Positions 16,217 through 24,354 of a stretch of DNA of 47,560 nt are shown piece after piece. The stretch's first letter is position 1. The number at the start of each line of letters is the position of its first letter. Position numbers and translations under genes: made by a program. The notes under the pieces are model-generated. The model was not told where the DNA came from. It made no database searches and was given only the letters and a program-made list of their open reading frames with translations. The stretch is from CADBRN01 sp050944685 (GTDB lineage Bacteria > Bacillota > Clostridia > Lachnospirales > Lachnospiraceae): NCBI GenBank assembly GCA_050944685.1, contig JBMNRP010000021.1, positions 1-47,560 on the forward strand. The letters run 5' to 3'.

Positions 16217-16768
16217 CTATTTCACCAGCTTCGAAATCTCCCTGAAATGGGGATTTTTCGAATCCACAAGCAGTTCGAAGAGAACCGCCTCCGCCGTCGT
16301 GAGAAGAGCGCCTTCCTGCATTGCCCGGTAAATGCCGATCTGTCTGTCGGATTCCTTTCGCGAGGCGATCGCATCCGTCACCAGAACCGGCCGGTATCCC
16401 GCCTCCTTCAGGTCGATGCAGGTCTGCAGGACGCAGACATGTGCCTCTGTCCCTGCAATGAGAACATTTTTCCGGCCGTTTTTTTCAACCGCCTCCCGAA
16501 TCGCCGGATCCCGGATACAGCTGAAGGTGCACTTATCAAAATACGAAAAATCCTCCCCGTCTCCCGACGCCTCACGGATCGCCGGGACAGTTTCTCCCAG
16601 TCCCTTCGTGTACTGCTGGGTGACCAGAAACGGAACCTCCAGTATTTTCAGCCCGCGCATCAGCATCGCTCCGCGCTCCTCGCACTGCTCACGTCCGGAC
16701 ATCGCCGGCATCAGCCTCTCCTGAAAATCAATAAAAACAGCCTGTGTCTCTTCCGGTCGGATTCTCAT
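16217..16768 (-). CDS. Isochorismatase-family cysteine hydrolase
   Basis: A 183-residue cytoplasmic hydrolase of the nicotinamidase/isochorismatase/YcaC fold. The triad is visible: Asp14 in FIDFQER, Lys79 in FDKCTF and Cys112 in GTEAHVCV, the last with the preceding cis-peptide region. Such enzymes cut amides or related small molecules. The nicotinamidase metal site (D-x-H) is not obvious, so a YcaC-like hydrolase of unknown substrate is the safest call. The gene has its own promoter and a hairpin-containing leader; the next operon's promoter begins at its stop codon. Confidence 0.88.
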   Translation of the reverse strand: MRIRPEETQAVFIDFQERLMPAMSGREQCEERGAMLMRGLKILEVPFLVTQQYTKGLGETVPAIREASGDGEDFSYFDKCTFSCIRDPAIREAVEKNGRKNVLIAGTEAHVCVLQTCIDLKEAGYRPVLVTDAIASRKESDRQIGIYRAMQEGALLTTAEAVLFELLVDSKNPHFREISKLVK

Positions 16769-16862
16769 CTTATGATCTCCTGTCTCATTCGGAAATTCAT
16801 CCTGTCATCTGCTGCCCGGACCATTTCTTTTCGAAAGCGGGGTTCCGGGCAATTTCTGTATT

Positions 16863-16880
16863 TCATATTGTATCATACAA
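16863..16880 (-). promoter_or_regulatory. Extended -10 promoter of the isochorismatase-family gene
   Basis: It contains the same TGA-TACAAT element as the operon promoter at 16182-16210, here within the perfect palindrome TTGTATCATACAA. No good -35 is seen. The roughly 95-base leader holds a GCCCGGA/TTCCGGGC hairpin (about 16820-16850) without a T-run. Confidence 0.45.
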
Positions 16881-16934
16881 CGCCGTAAAAGTGCGGAAGA
16901 AAGAGGTCCGCCGCACTCCTTTGGAAAACCGCAT

Positions 16935-16976
16935 AAAAAATCCGCGAAAGCAGTGAATGGTCACTGTTTCCGCGGA
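16935..16976 (-). terminator. Strong terminator behind the 48-residue membrane peptide gene
   Basis: A near-perfect 16-bp stem (TCCGCG...CAGTGA arms) with a four-base loop, followed on the minus strand by six T. It begins nine bases after the stop codon of the small gene. Confidence 0.9.
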
Positions 16977-16984
16977 CACGTATT

Positions 16985-17131
16985 TTAGCGCGCAGACATC
17001 CATTTTCCGGATTCGTCCCGATCGGACGTATGACGCCGCGCGGGTACGGTCGTAATAGATTTTCTTAAAATAACAGCGGTTGAAAAAAGTGATGAAATGA
17101 TAATCAGAACACTCATCAAAAGATGGCTCAT
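16985..17131 (-). CDS. 48-residue single-span membrane peptide, unknown
   Basis: Starts at ATG seven bases after AAGGGGGG and ends at TAA just before a strong terminator. Residues 1-22 form one hydrophobic span (LLMSVLIIISSLFSTAVIL). The remainder is strongly charged with many Arg and Lys, so the tail probably faces the cytoplasm. It has its own good promoter about 70 bases upstream, so it is a complete one-gene unit between larger operons. No family was recognised. This size, layout and independent transcription are shared by type I toxins, small stress peptides and KdpF-like subunits; nothing decides among them. No antisense RNA was located. Confidence 0.6.
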   Translation of the reverse strand: MSHLLMSVLIIISSLFSTAVILRKSITTVPARRHTSDRDESGKWMSAR

Positions 17132-17203
17132 AGATTGTCCCCCCTTAACAGACCTTTCTCTTCGTTTTCCGAACAGAAAGAATAATCCATTCCTGTAAAA
17201 GAT

Positions 17204-17232
17204 ATTCTATTATTTTTGTCCAGATTTTGCAA
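17204..17232 (-). promoter_or_regulatory. Promoter of the 48-residue membrane peptide gene
   Basis: TTGCAA, 17-base spacer, TAGAAT (five of six -10 consensus bases). The predicted start is about 65 bases before the small gene's ATG, and about 75 bases after the TSUP terminator. Confidence 0.6.
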
Positions 17233-17305
17233 TACAGAATCGTGTTTTATTCTTAGATCATTCCGGGGATATCAGAATATTCCGCTGCAGATCCCACGGA
17301 TGAAA

Positions 17306-17344
17306 ATAAAAAATGGTCGGATTTGTCAGAAAAATCCGACCATT
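17306..17344 (-). terminator. Terminator overlapping the end of the TSUP gene
   Basis: A 13-bp stem (AATGGTCGGATTT arms) with a five-base loop, followed by six T on the minus strand. The upstream arm encodes the last residues (MVGF) of the transporter and the stop codon lies in the loop. Confidence 0.9.
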
Positions 17345-18087
17345 CTCAGGAACAGAAGAACCAGCACAGCCAGCATGACCGGCCGGACAATTGAGGCTCC
17401 TTTCTCCATGACCAGTCCGGAACCGACGTAGTTTCCGGCAATATTACAGACCGCCGCTGCCGCTCCGAGCGGCAGGATAACCTTTCCATTGAACAAAAAG
17501 ATGACAAGGGCAGTCCAGTTGGTAGTCATATTTACGACCTTCGCCTGCGCATTCGCGGATTTAATGCCGATCCGGGCGAACACGGTGAACGCGATGATGA
17601 GAAACGTTCCGGTTCCCGGACCGTAAAACCCGTCGTACATGCCGATCACGAAGGCGGAGACCACAGTCACAATCACCGTGCGTTTCGTAAACACGGCAGC
17701 ATCCCGTCCATTGTCATTGAACAGCTTCTTGTTCAGCACGAAAAAGGCCGCCACAGGGAGGATGAGGATCATCACCCTGCGCAGCACCGTCTCGTCGATC
17801 GACATGGAAATATGCGCTCCCAGAGCGGATCCGCAGATTGCCGCTGCCACGGAAGGGAAGGCCAGCTTCAGATTGATCAGACCGTTTCTGAAAAAACGGA
17901 TCGTTGACAGGGTCGTTCCGAAGGTGGAGGACATTTTATTCGTCGCGACCGCGCTGTGCGGAGGCAGCCCGGCAATCAGGTAAACCGGCATGGAAATCAG
18001 TCCGCCGCCTCCGGCGACCGAATCCACAAATCCCGCCAGAAACAGCATCGGACAGACCAGAAGAAACGTACGCGCCGTCAGAACCAT
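17326..18087 (-). CDS. TSUP (TauE/SafE) family membrane transporter
   Basis: 253 residues with about eight membrane spans and the two-repeat pattern of this family: GFVDSVAGGGGLISMP near the start and GMYDGFYGPGTGTF in the second half. TSUP proteins export sulfite or sulfur-containing organic anions, or take up related compounds; the substrate here cannot be fixed. It starts 16 bases after the symporter stop, behind GGAGG, so the two transporters are one transcript and may deal with related anions. Confidence 0.92.
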   Translation of the reverse strand: MVLTARTFLLVCPMLFLAGFVDSVAGGGGLISMPVYLIAGLPPHSAVATNKMSSTFGTTLSTIRFFRNGLINLKLAFPSVAAAICGSALGAHISMSIDETVLRRVMILILPVAAFFVLNKKLFNDNGRDAAVFTKRTVIVTVVSAFVIGMYDGFYGPGTGTFLIIAFTVFARIGIKSANAQAKVVNMTTNWTALVIFLFNGKVILPLGAAAAVCNIAGNYVGSGLVMEKGASIVRPVMLAVLVLLFLRMVGFF

Positions 18088-18103
18088 CCGACAGCCTCCT
18101 TTC

Positions 18104-19477
18104 TCACACTGCCGCCTTTTTCGCTCTTTTCACCGCGCGCTTCTCCTGCAGATGGGAAACGATGACCGCGCAGGAAGCGTCACCGGTAATATTGACGGTC
18201 GTCCGCCCCATATCAAAAATACGGTCGACGCCGGCCACCAGGGCAATGCCCTCCACCGGAAGTCCGACGGACTGCAGCACCATGCTCAGCATGACCATTC
18301 CGGCTCCGGGAACTCCCGCCGTGCCAATCGAGGCGAGTGTGGCGGTCAGAACGATGGAAATCATCTGCGTCGGAGTCAGGGTAATCCCGTAGCACGCCGC
18401 GATGAAGATAGAACAGACGCCCTGATAAATCGCAGTTCCGTCCATATTGATCGTCGCTCCGAGCGGAAGCACGAACGAAGCAACCTCCTTTGATGCGCCG
18501 AGGTTTTCACAGCATTCCATGTTCAGCGGAAGCGTTCCGACAGAAGAAGCGCTGGAAAACGCAAACAGCATGGCGGGCATCATTCCTTTGAAAAATTTCA
18601 GCGGGCTCATGCCTCCCATCGTGCGGACCGTCGCGGAGTAGACGATGACCACATGCAGGACGTAGCAGATATAGGCGACCAGCAGCACGCTCGCGAGGGA
18701 TCCGATGATTTTCGACCCGTTGGCCGCAATTACCGGACACAGCAGACAGAAGACACCGATCGGCGAGAGTTTGAGGATCATTTCCATGCACTTCATGAAA
18801 ACATCATTGCAGACATTGATTGCCTTCACAGCCGGCTGCGCCCTCTCGCCGACCAGAATAATCGCGAAACCGATGATCAGCGCCATAACGATAACCTGCA
18901 GCATGTTCGCCTCATAGAGCGGGGCCAGGAAATTAGACGGGAAGATATTGACCAGCGTGTCCATGAAGGACGTTTTCTCCGGAGTCTCGTAACTCAGATT
19001 GGACACGGAGAGTACCGGGAACATGCCCTTCATCAGATTGCCGACGATCAGACCGATCGTGGTGGCAAACGCGGTTGTGCAGAGATAATAGACAATCGTG
19101 GTCCCGCCGATCTGTCCGACCTTGCGGATATCTCTCATCGAGACAATGCCGGCCATGATCGAAAAAAGGACGATCGGTCCGACAATAAACTTAATCAGAT
19201 TCAGGAAAATCGTTCCGAACGGAGTGATGTACGTCTCCGCAAATTTCGCGTATGGCTGAATGAGCAGACCGATAATAATTGCCAGAACCAGCGCGATGAA
19301 AATCTGGCCTGCCAGGGAAAGTTTCCGTTTCCCCTTTTTTCCGGATCCGCTGCTCTCGGCGGACGAATCCGCCATTTTTTCGCTCTGAATCTTTTCCTCG
19401 ACCTCTGACGCGTCAAACGCGGAAATTTCTTCCGTTTCCGGCGATAACCCTTCCATTTCCCTGTTTTTTTCTTCCAT
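18104..19477 (-). CDS. Dicarboxylate/amino acid:cation symporter (DAACS family)
   Basis: 457 residues from MEEKNRE, behind AGGAAA. A hydrophilic, acidic N-terminal tail of about 55 residues precedes the transporter. The glutamate-transporter fold shows in the Ser-rich re-entrant motif FSSASSVGTLPLN, NMDGTAIYQ, GVPGAGMVMLSM and the cation/substrate site DRIFDMGRTTVNITGD. It imports an acidic or neutral amino acid or a C4-dicarboxylate with Na+ or H+. It is the first gene of a two-gene operon with the TSUP protein. The leader contains a terminator-like hairpin, so expression may be attenuated. Confidence 0.92.
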   Translation of the reverse strand: MEEKNREMEGLSPETEEISAFDASEVEEKIQSEKMADSSAESSGSGKKGKRKLSLAGQIFIALVLAIIIGLLIQPYAKFAETYITPFGTIFLNLIKFIVGPIVLFSIMAGIVSMRDIRKVGQIGGTTIVYYLCTTAFATTIGLIVGNLMKGMFPVLSVSNLSYETPEKTSFMDTLVNIFPSNFLAPLYEANMLQVIVMALIIGFAIILVGERAQPAVKAINVCNDVFMKCMEMILKLSPIGVFCLLCPVIAANGSKIIGSLASVLLVAYICYVLHVVIVYSATVRTMGGMSPLKFFKGMMPAMLFAFSSASSVGTLPLNMECCENLGASKEVASFVLPLGATINMDGTAIYQGVCSIFIAACYGITLTPTQMISIVLTATLASIGTAGVPGAGMVMLSMVLQSVGLPVEGIALVAGVDRIFDMGRTTVNITGDASCAVIVSHLQEKRAVKRAKKAAV

Positions 19478-19521
19478 AAGTGTTTTTCCTATTCCAATCC
19501 TGATATTTCTTTTGCTGCCAC

Positions 19522-19560
19522 AAAAAAAGCGCCTGATCCCCCTCTGCCAGATCAAAACGC
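19522..19560 (-). terminator. Terminator-like hairpin in the symporter leader
   Basis: GCGTTTTGATC pairs with GATCAGGCGC (two G-U pairs and one bulge) and is followed by seven T. It starts only a few bases after the predicted transcription start and lies 45 bases before the symporter ATG. It may be an attenuator, or a second stop for transcripts coming from the phosphofructokinase gene. Confidence 0.6.
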
Positions 19561-19574
19561 CAGTTTACATGAAA

Positions 19575-19603
19575 AAAATATCATATTTTTGTAAAATCGT
19601 CAA
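19575..19603 (-). promoter_or_regulatory. Promoter of the symporter-TSUP operon
   Basis: TTGACG, 17 bases, TATTTT in an AT-rich stretch. The start would lie near 19568, directly before the leader hairpin. Confidence 0.45.
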
Positions 19604-19674
19604 ATAAATCCGATTTTTTCAATGATTGGGCGCGATTCCCCGCAATAATTCCGTTCACCCAATCCGAAAAGCGT

Positions 19675-19720
19675 AAAAATGCCGCCGCTTCCGGGTTTCA
19701 TCCCCTTCTGCGGCGGCATT
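19675..19720 (-). terminator. Terminator of the phosphofructokinase gene
   Basis: An 11-bp perfect stem (AATGCCGCCGC arms) with a 21-base loop, followed by five T on the minus strand, 33 bases after the stop codon. Confidence 0.88.
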
Positions 19721-19753
19721 GCATCCTGTTCTGTAGTTCTGAAGAATTCCGGA

Positions 19754-20992
19754 TTATTTGGCGAGAACTTTTTTCAGTCTGGCGAATCTCGGAAGAGAAT
19801 CTTCCTTCGGGCACTCCGGCTCACCCTGGATGAGCGGCATCACATAGTCAACCATGTCCTTCGTGACATTGTTGTGTTCTTTGTTGATCCACTCAAGCGG
19901 AACCTTCTTCTCGGTGTTCGCGACCTCAGTCAGCGGAAGAAGCTCGATCTCGCACTTGTATCCGCCGTCGCGGGAAACCTTGAAGCCGACCATCTTGTCG
20001 GTGACCCCATTGACCGCGTTTTCAACCGCCGCCTTGCCGGACGCGAAGGACTCCTCGATATCCGTCTCGGAAGCGCAATGTGCCGCACATCTCTGCATCA
20101 GGCTGAGCTCGATCGGACGAACCTTGGCGCCGAGCTTTTCCTTGACGATATTCGCAAGGTGAGCAGCCAGACCGCCGAGCTGCGCGTGACCGAATCCGTC
20201 TGTCGCAGAGGTCTTCGCCTCGGATACGAACGTGCCGTCCGCATAATGAACGCCCTCGGAAACCGCAACCATGCAGTTGTTGTTCGCTTTGTAGATACGC
20301 CCGACATCCGCGAGGAATTGATCCATGTCGAAGTCCACCTCCGGAAGGTAGATCAGATCCGGGCCCATGCCTTTCGCGCTCGCGCATGCCGCCGCGCCGG
20401 TCAGCCATCCGGCATGTCTTCCCATGATCTCGATGATGGTAACCTGACCCTTGTCGTACACATGAGCATCCTGATAGACCTCGCAGCAGGTCGTCGCAAT
20501 AAATTTCGCCGCGGAAGCGAATCCCGGGCAGTGGTCTGTCCCGAACAGGTCGTTGTCGATCGTCTTCGGAACGCCCATCACGCGGCACTCATAGCCGACC
20601 TTCTGCATATATTTGGAGATCTTGTTGCAGGTGTCCATAGAATCATTTCCGCCGTTGTAGAAGAAATAGCGGACATTGTATTTCTTGAAAATCTCAAGGA
20701 TTTTCTTGTAATCCGTATCATCATCATCCGGATCTGCGATTTTATAGCGGCAGGACCCCAGTGCGGACGACGGTGTATGAAGGAGGAGCTTCAGCTCGTT
20801 CGGATCTTCCTCACCCATATCAAACAGACGATCATTCAGAACACCGACAATACCGTGCTCCGCGCCGTATACTTTTGTGATGTTCGGGTTCTTCAGCGCC
20901 GTATCAACTACACCGTAGAGGCTGGAGTTGATGACCGAAGTCGGACCGCCGGACTGGCCTACAATACATGCACCCTTTAACTCGTTGCTCAT
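19754..20992 (-). CDS. pfp: Diphosphate--fructose-6-phosphate 1-phosphotransferase
   Basis: 412 residues from MSNELKG behind GGAGG; the open frame continues upstream without support. It catalyses the reversible phosphorylation of fructose 6-phosphate with pyrophosphate. Phosphoryl-donor choice is readable. GGNDSMDT has Asp where ATP enzymes have Gly in GGDGS, and PKTIDND has Lys where ATP enzymes have Gly; both favour pyrophosphate. MGRHAGW is the fructose 6-phosphate motif. The gene stands alone with its own promoter and terminator, as expected of a glycolysis gene in a fermentative anaerobe. Confidence 0.94.
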   Translation of the reverse strand: MSNELKGACIVGQSGGPTSVINSSLYGVVDTALKNPNITKVYGAEHGIVGVLNDRLFDMGEEDPNELKLLLHTPSSALGSCRYKIADPDDDDTDYKKILEIFKKYNVRYFFYNGGNDSMDTCNKISKYMQKVGYECRVMGVPKTIDNDLFGTDHCPGFASAAKFIATTCCEVYQDAHVYDKGQVTIIEIMGRHAGWLTGAAACASAKGMGPDLIYLPEVDFDMDQFLADVGRIYKANNNCMVAVSEGVHYADGTFVSEAKTSATDGFGHAQLGGLAAHLANIVKEKLGAKVRPIELSLMQRCAAHCASETDIEESFASGKAAVENAVNGVTDKMVGFKVSRDGGYKCEIELLPLTEVANTEKKVPLEWINKEHNNVTKDMVDYVMPLIQGEPECPKEDSLPRFARLKKVLAK

Positions 20993-21050
20993 GGTTTTTC
21001 CTCCTATACTTGAAAATACACATTTCGTGAGCTTTTCCACATATAGATTT

Positions 21051-21079
21051 ATACTATCCTATTCCGGAGGAAATTGCAA
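21051..21079 (-). promoter_or_regulatory. pfp: Promoter of the phosphofructokinase gene
   Basis: TTGCAA, 17 bases, TAGTAT, with TATAAA overlapping as an alternative -10. The leader is about 50 bases long. Confidence 0.5.
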
Positions 21080-21085
21080 TTCTAT

Positions 21086-21123
21086 ATTCTGCGGAAAGAA
21101 GCCGATTCTGCGGAAAGAAGCCG
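21086..21123. repeat. Perfect 19-bp tandem direct repeat upstream of the pfp promoter
   Basis: Two adjacent identical copies of ATTCTGCGGAAAGAAGCCG. They end seven bases from the -35, on the upstream side, where an activator would bind. They may instead be a simple slippage duplication. Confidence 0.9.
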
Positions 21124-21209
21124 ATCCATACCTCGAAAGAAATGCCAGTGTCAGATGAGGATCCGTATCCCGCAAAAAGGCCTGCCGTCATCATGCACGA
21201 AAAAAAAGA

Positions 21210-22088
21210 TCAGAAACCGGCTTTGCGCAGATATTCTCTGCCCGCTTTCGCGATCGGAAGAGGAAGATCAAAAGACTTCACGGGGAACAGATCCTGCTCG
21301 ACGACGACCCATCCGTCGTAGCCTTTTTCTTCCAGTGCTTCATGCAGCTTCGCGAAGTCGATGCTTCCCTTGCCCGGCTCGACCATGATGTTCTCGGTCA
21401 CGGCCTTTGCAAAGGACCAGTGCCCGGCGTCCATCCTGGCTTTCACGGAAAGATCACAGTCTTTGATATGAATGTACGGGATGCGGTCCGCATGCTTCCT
21501 GTAGAAGGAGACCGGTTCACCGCCTCCGTATACATGATGACCGGTATCCAGGCAGAGCATCACGTCCGTGTCGTTCAAGAGACGCTCGATCTGCTCCTCC
21601 GTCTGCACGTGGCTGTCCACATGCGGATGAAATGTGCCGATCAGCCCGAGAGATTTGATCTTGTCAGACAGCCTCTGGACATTGCCCGCATACTTCTTCC
21701 AATCCGCATCGGTCAGTTCCGGATTGATGACGACCTCTCCGGTCTCAAGATCGGTGTACATCGGCGGAAGCATCACGATATACTTTGCCTCCGGGAATTT
21801 CGAAAGAAGGGCTGCCATCTCCTCGACGGTTTTGCACATTTTGCCGACCTCAGCATCGTCGAGGAAATTGCCGCCGACCGTGCCGGCAACAAGCTCCAGC
21901 CCTCTCTGATCCAGAGCCGCCTTCAGCGGCGTGTAGACATTCGGAAAATAGCCCCAGGGTCCAAGCTCAAGTCCATCGTACCCGGCTTCCTTCATCTCGG
22001 TCATGCAGCGTTGCCAGGAAGGCTGCTTCTCATGCTCCGGGAACCATACACCCCAGGAATCGGGTGCGATACCAACTCTGATTGCCAT
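21210..22088 (-). CDS. IolE-like sugar phosphate isomerase/epimerase (xylose isomerase-like TIM barrel)
   Basis: 292 residues. It opens GIAPDSWGVWFP, typical of inosose dehydratase-like members, and has the metal-site pattern of the fold: Glu in DGLELGPWG, HPHVDSH, LDTGHH, HIKD and a late Glu in VVVEQD. These enzymes dehydrate or epimerise inososes and keto-sugars with a divalent metal. It starts 31 bases after the Gfo/Idh/MocA dehydrogenase, so the pair likely oxidises and then rearranges one polyol or sugar. A true myo-inositol pathway is not supported, since iolB, iolC and iolD are absent here. Confidence 0.88.
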   Translation of the reverse strand: MAIRVGIAPDSWGVWFPEHEKQPSWQRCMTEMKEAGYDGLELGPWGYFPNVYTPLKAALDQRGLELVAGTVGGNFLDDAEVGKMCKTVEEMAALLSKFPEAKYIVMLPPMYTDLETGEVVINPELTDADWKKYAGNVQRLSDKIKSLGLIGTFHPHVDSHVQTEEQIERLLNDTDVMLCLDTGHHVYGGGEPVSFYRKHADRIPYIHIKDCDLSVKARMDAGHWSFAKAVTENIMVEPGKGSIDFAKLHEALEEKGYDGWVVVEQDLFPVKSFDLPLPIAKAGREYLRKAGF

Positions 22089-22119
22089 TTTTTATCCTCC
22101 TCTCGTATTCAGTACTTCA

Positions 22120-23250
22120 TTACTTCACATCGACCCACTCGTGATTTTTCGAGGATTCGATGACTGCTGCTACGGTGCGGTCGATCTTATATCCGAACTC
22201 AAAGTTGCTGTGATAGGGCGTCCCCTTTGTGATCGCGGAGAACAGCTCGTGAACCTCAAGGGTCTTCATGTCATTGTATGCGATCGCGATGCCACCAGCC
22301 GGCTGAAACGCCTGATATCCCTTCATCTCCGGGTTCAGCAGAACGGTCCGGAATCCGCGGTCCGCTTCATTGTCCGATTGGAAATATACAAGAACTTCAC
22401 CCATACGCTCCATGTTATAGAAGACGGACCCTTTTGTTCCCTGAATCTCATAGGTCAGGTAATTCTTGCGGCCCGTAGCGATGCGGTCCGCACCGATCGT
22501 ACCGATCGCGCCGTTCGCGTACTCGCATAGAAAGAGCATGATGTCCTCGTTCTCAACATCCGCCATCTCTTTGGAACCCGGTGCCTTCGGACGTTTCGGG
22601 AAGACGGTTTTCGCCATTGCATTGACCTTTGTGATGTCTCCGAGAATGTATTGGGAGACGCTTAGCAGATGCGATCCGAGATCGCCGAGCGCGCCGCAGC
22701 CCGCAAACTTGTTGATGTGTCTCCATGTTATCGGAAGATTCGGATCCAGGAGCTGATCCTGATCGTATGTTCCATTGAAGCGGACGATCTGTCCGAGCTT
22801 GCCGTTCGCTACCAGATCATGGACATAGGCGTTCGCCGGATTCATCGTGTTGTTGAAACCGACGTAATTGACCACCCCTTTCTCCGCCGCGAGCTCAGCG
22901 AGTTCCTTTGATTCTCCCGCCGAGATCGAAAGCGGTTTCTCGCAGTATACGTTCTTTCCGTTCTCGAGTGCCGCCTTCGCGATCTCATAGTGGAACGCAT
23001 TCGGAGTTGCGATATCGACCAGATCGACGTCATCCGCAGTTACAACCTCGTGCCAGTCCGTCGTCATTCTTTTGAATCCGATCTTCTCCTGCGCCTCTTT
23101 CGCGGCTTTCTCGTTCGCGTCAGCGACAACCTGATAAACCGCCACACCGTATTCCGGCCCGAAAAGCATCTCCGCGTTTTTCAGTGCGCTCGAGTGCGCT
23201 TTGCCCATCCATCCGGAACCAACCAGTCCGATTCTGATCTCCTCAGCCAT
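22120..23250 (-). CDS. Gfo/Idh/MocA-family NAD(P)-dependent oxidoreductase
   Basis: 376 residues. The N-terminal Rossmann fold has GLVGSGWMGKAHS; CEKPLS holds the catalytic Lys of the family (EKP motif); GDLGSHLL gives the C-terminal domain His and Asp. Such enzymes oxidise sugars or polyols such as myo-inositol, or reduce the corresponding keto compounds. ATG follows GGAGG by eight bases. It is the first gene of a two-gene operon downstream of an AraC regulator, with a promoter in the gap between them. Confidence 0.92.
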   Translation of the reverse strand: MAEEIRIGLVGSGWMGKAHSSALKNAEMLFGPEYGVAVYQVVADANEKAAKEAQEKIGFKRMTTDWHEVVTADDVDLVDIATPNAFHYEIAKAALENGKNVYCEKPLSISAGESKELAELAAEKGVVNYVGFNNTMNPANAYVHDLVANGKLGQIVRFNGTYDQDQLLDPNLPITWRHINKFAGCGALGDLGSHLLSVSQYILGDITKVNAMAKTVFPKRPKAPGSKEMADVENEDIMLFLCEYANGAIGTIGADRIATGRKNYLTYEIQGTKGSVFYNMERMGEVLVYFQSDNEADRGFRTVLLNPEMKGYQAFQPAGGIAIAYNDMKTLEVHELFSAITKGTPYHSNFEFGYKIDRTVAAVIESSKNHEWVDVK

Positions 23251-23372
23251 GATAAATCCTCCATAGAAATACGTTTATTGCTTATTAATGTACATGAACA
23301 GCATTCCTGCAGACAAACAAGGTGGTCTCGACTATTCTCCGGAGTTTCTTTCCCTCTCTTGATGTTACCTGC

Positions 23373-23402
23373 ATTATATTCCCGGAAACCCCCATCCGTC
23401 AT
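23373..23402 (-). promoter_or_regulatory. Promoter of the Gfo/Idh-IolE-like operon
   Basis: ATGACG, 18 bases, perfect TATAAT. The leader is about 115 bases long. The promoter lies 55 bases past the end of the AraC gene, so the AraC protein may act just upstream of it. No terminator is visible between them. Confidence 0.6.
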
Positions 23403-23456
23403 TCCATCAAATAAGCATTTTCTATACATAATTTATCACATAAGATCTTTTTCCAA

Positions 23457-24293
23457 TCAGAACGGCAGTTTTCTGAACTCAGCCGGGCTCATTCCGACTT
23501 CCTTCCGGAAGGACCGCGCGAAATGCGACGCGCTGTTGAAGCCGCATTTCAGGGCAATGTCCTCTACTGACCGGTCGGTCGTATGGAGCATCAGCTTCGC
23601 CATGCGGATGCGCACGGATACGAGATAATCATGAGGTGTGCAGCCGCAATTGTGTTTGAAGAGCCGGATCATGTGCGATACGGAAAGGCCGCACAAATCC
23701 GCCAGATCCTCCAGACTCTGCTTTTCGTCGTAATTCGCGCTGATGTGCGCGAGCGCCGGTTCGATGAGCTGATTCACTGAAATTCCCTTCTCGGGCACCG
23801 CGATCCGGCTCAGAATCTGATGGATTCGGCAGGAGATGGCATGTTCATTCGGAAGTATGGCAGCCGCGTGCTGCTGAATCGCCTCAAAATCACTGCGCAT
23901 CGCCATCGAAAAATTCTGCTCTCCCGAAAACAAATTTCCGTGTTGATTAATCAGATAGCGGCAATACGTCTCACTCGCGAGTCCGCTGAAATGAAACCAG
24001 AGAAAATCAGCGGATGAATCGCAGTAATACAGATGCGGTTTCCGGCAGTCCAGAAGCACCGTCTGGCCCTCGCCGGCCTGGAAAATTCTTCCTTCCGCCT
24101 CCACCTTGAGCGAGCCACTGATCACGAAGATCAGCAGACTGGAATCCAGATGTTCTCTCCGGATCCGGTAGTGGCGGTCGCAGTAAAAATGTCCGTACTG
24201 ATCGATATAGTAGAGCGCTTTTTTCGCGATTTCGGAAGGAATCATGAAATCCATCGAAGAGTTTTCAAGAACTCCCTCATCAATAATTTTCAT
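23457..24293 (-). CDS. AraC-family transcriptional regulator
   Basis: 278 residues: an N-terminal cupin-like sensing domain (about 15-150, with FVISGSLKVEAEGR and AGEGQTVLLDCRKPHLY) and a C-terminal double helix-turn-helix (about 180-278). The second is the AraC signature, VEDIALKCGFNSASHFARSFRKEVGMSPAEFR. It probably senses a sugar or polyol and controls the dehydrogenase and isomerase genes directly downstream. It lies behind the tRNA terminator, so it should have its own promoter there, but none is clear. Confidence 0.92.
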   Translation of the reverse strand: MKIIDEGVLENSSMDFMIPSEIAKKALYYIDQYGHFYCDRHYRIRREHLDSSLLIFVISGSLKVEAEGRIFQAGEGQTVLLDCRKPHLYYCDSSADFLWFHFSGLASETYCRYLINQHGNLFSGEQNFSMAMRSDFEAIQQHAAAILPNEHAISCRIHQILSRIAVPEKGISVNQLIEPALAHISANYDEKQSLEDLADLCGLSVSHMIRLFKHNCGCTPHDYLVSVRIRMAKLMLHTTDRSVEDIALKCGFNSASHFARSFRKEVGMSPAEFRKLPF

Positions 24294-24320
24294 CTCTTAT
24301 TTTACCTGCCTGACTCAAGT

Positions 24321-24352
24321 AAAAAACCCGGATGCGCATATGCATCCGGGTT
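24321..24352 (-). terminator. Terminator of the tRNA-Tyr/tRNA-Leu transcript
   Basis: An 11-bp stem (AACCCGGATGC arms) with a six-base loop and six T on the minus strand, two bases after the tRNA-Leu 3' end. Confidence 0.92.
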
Positions 24353-24354
24353 CC

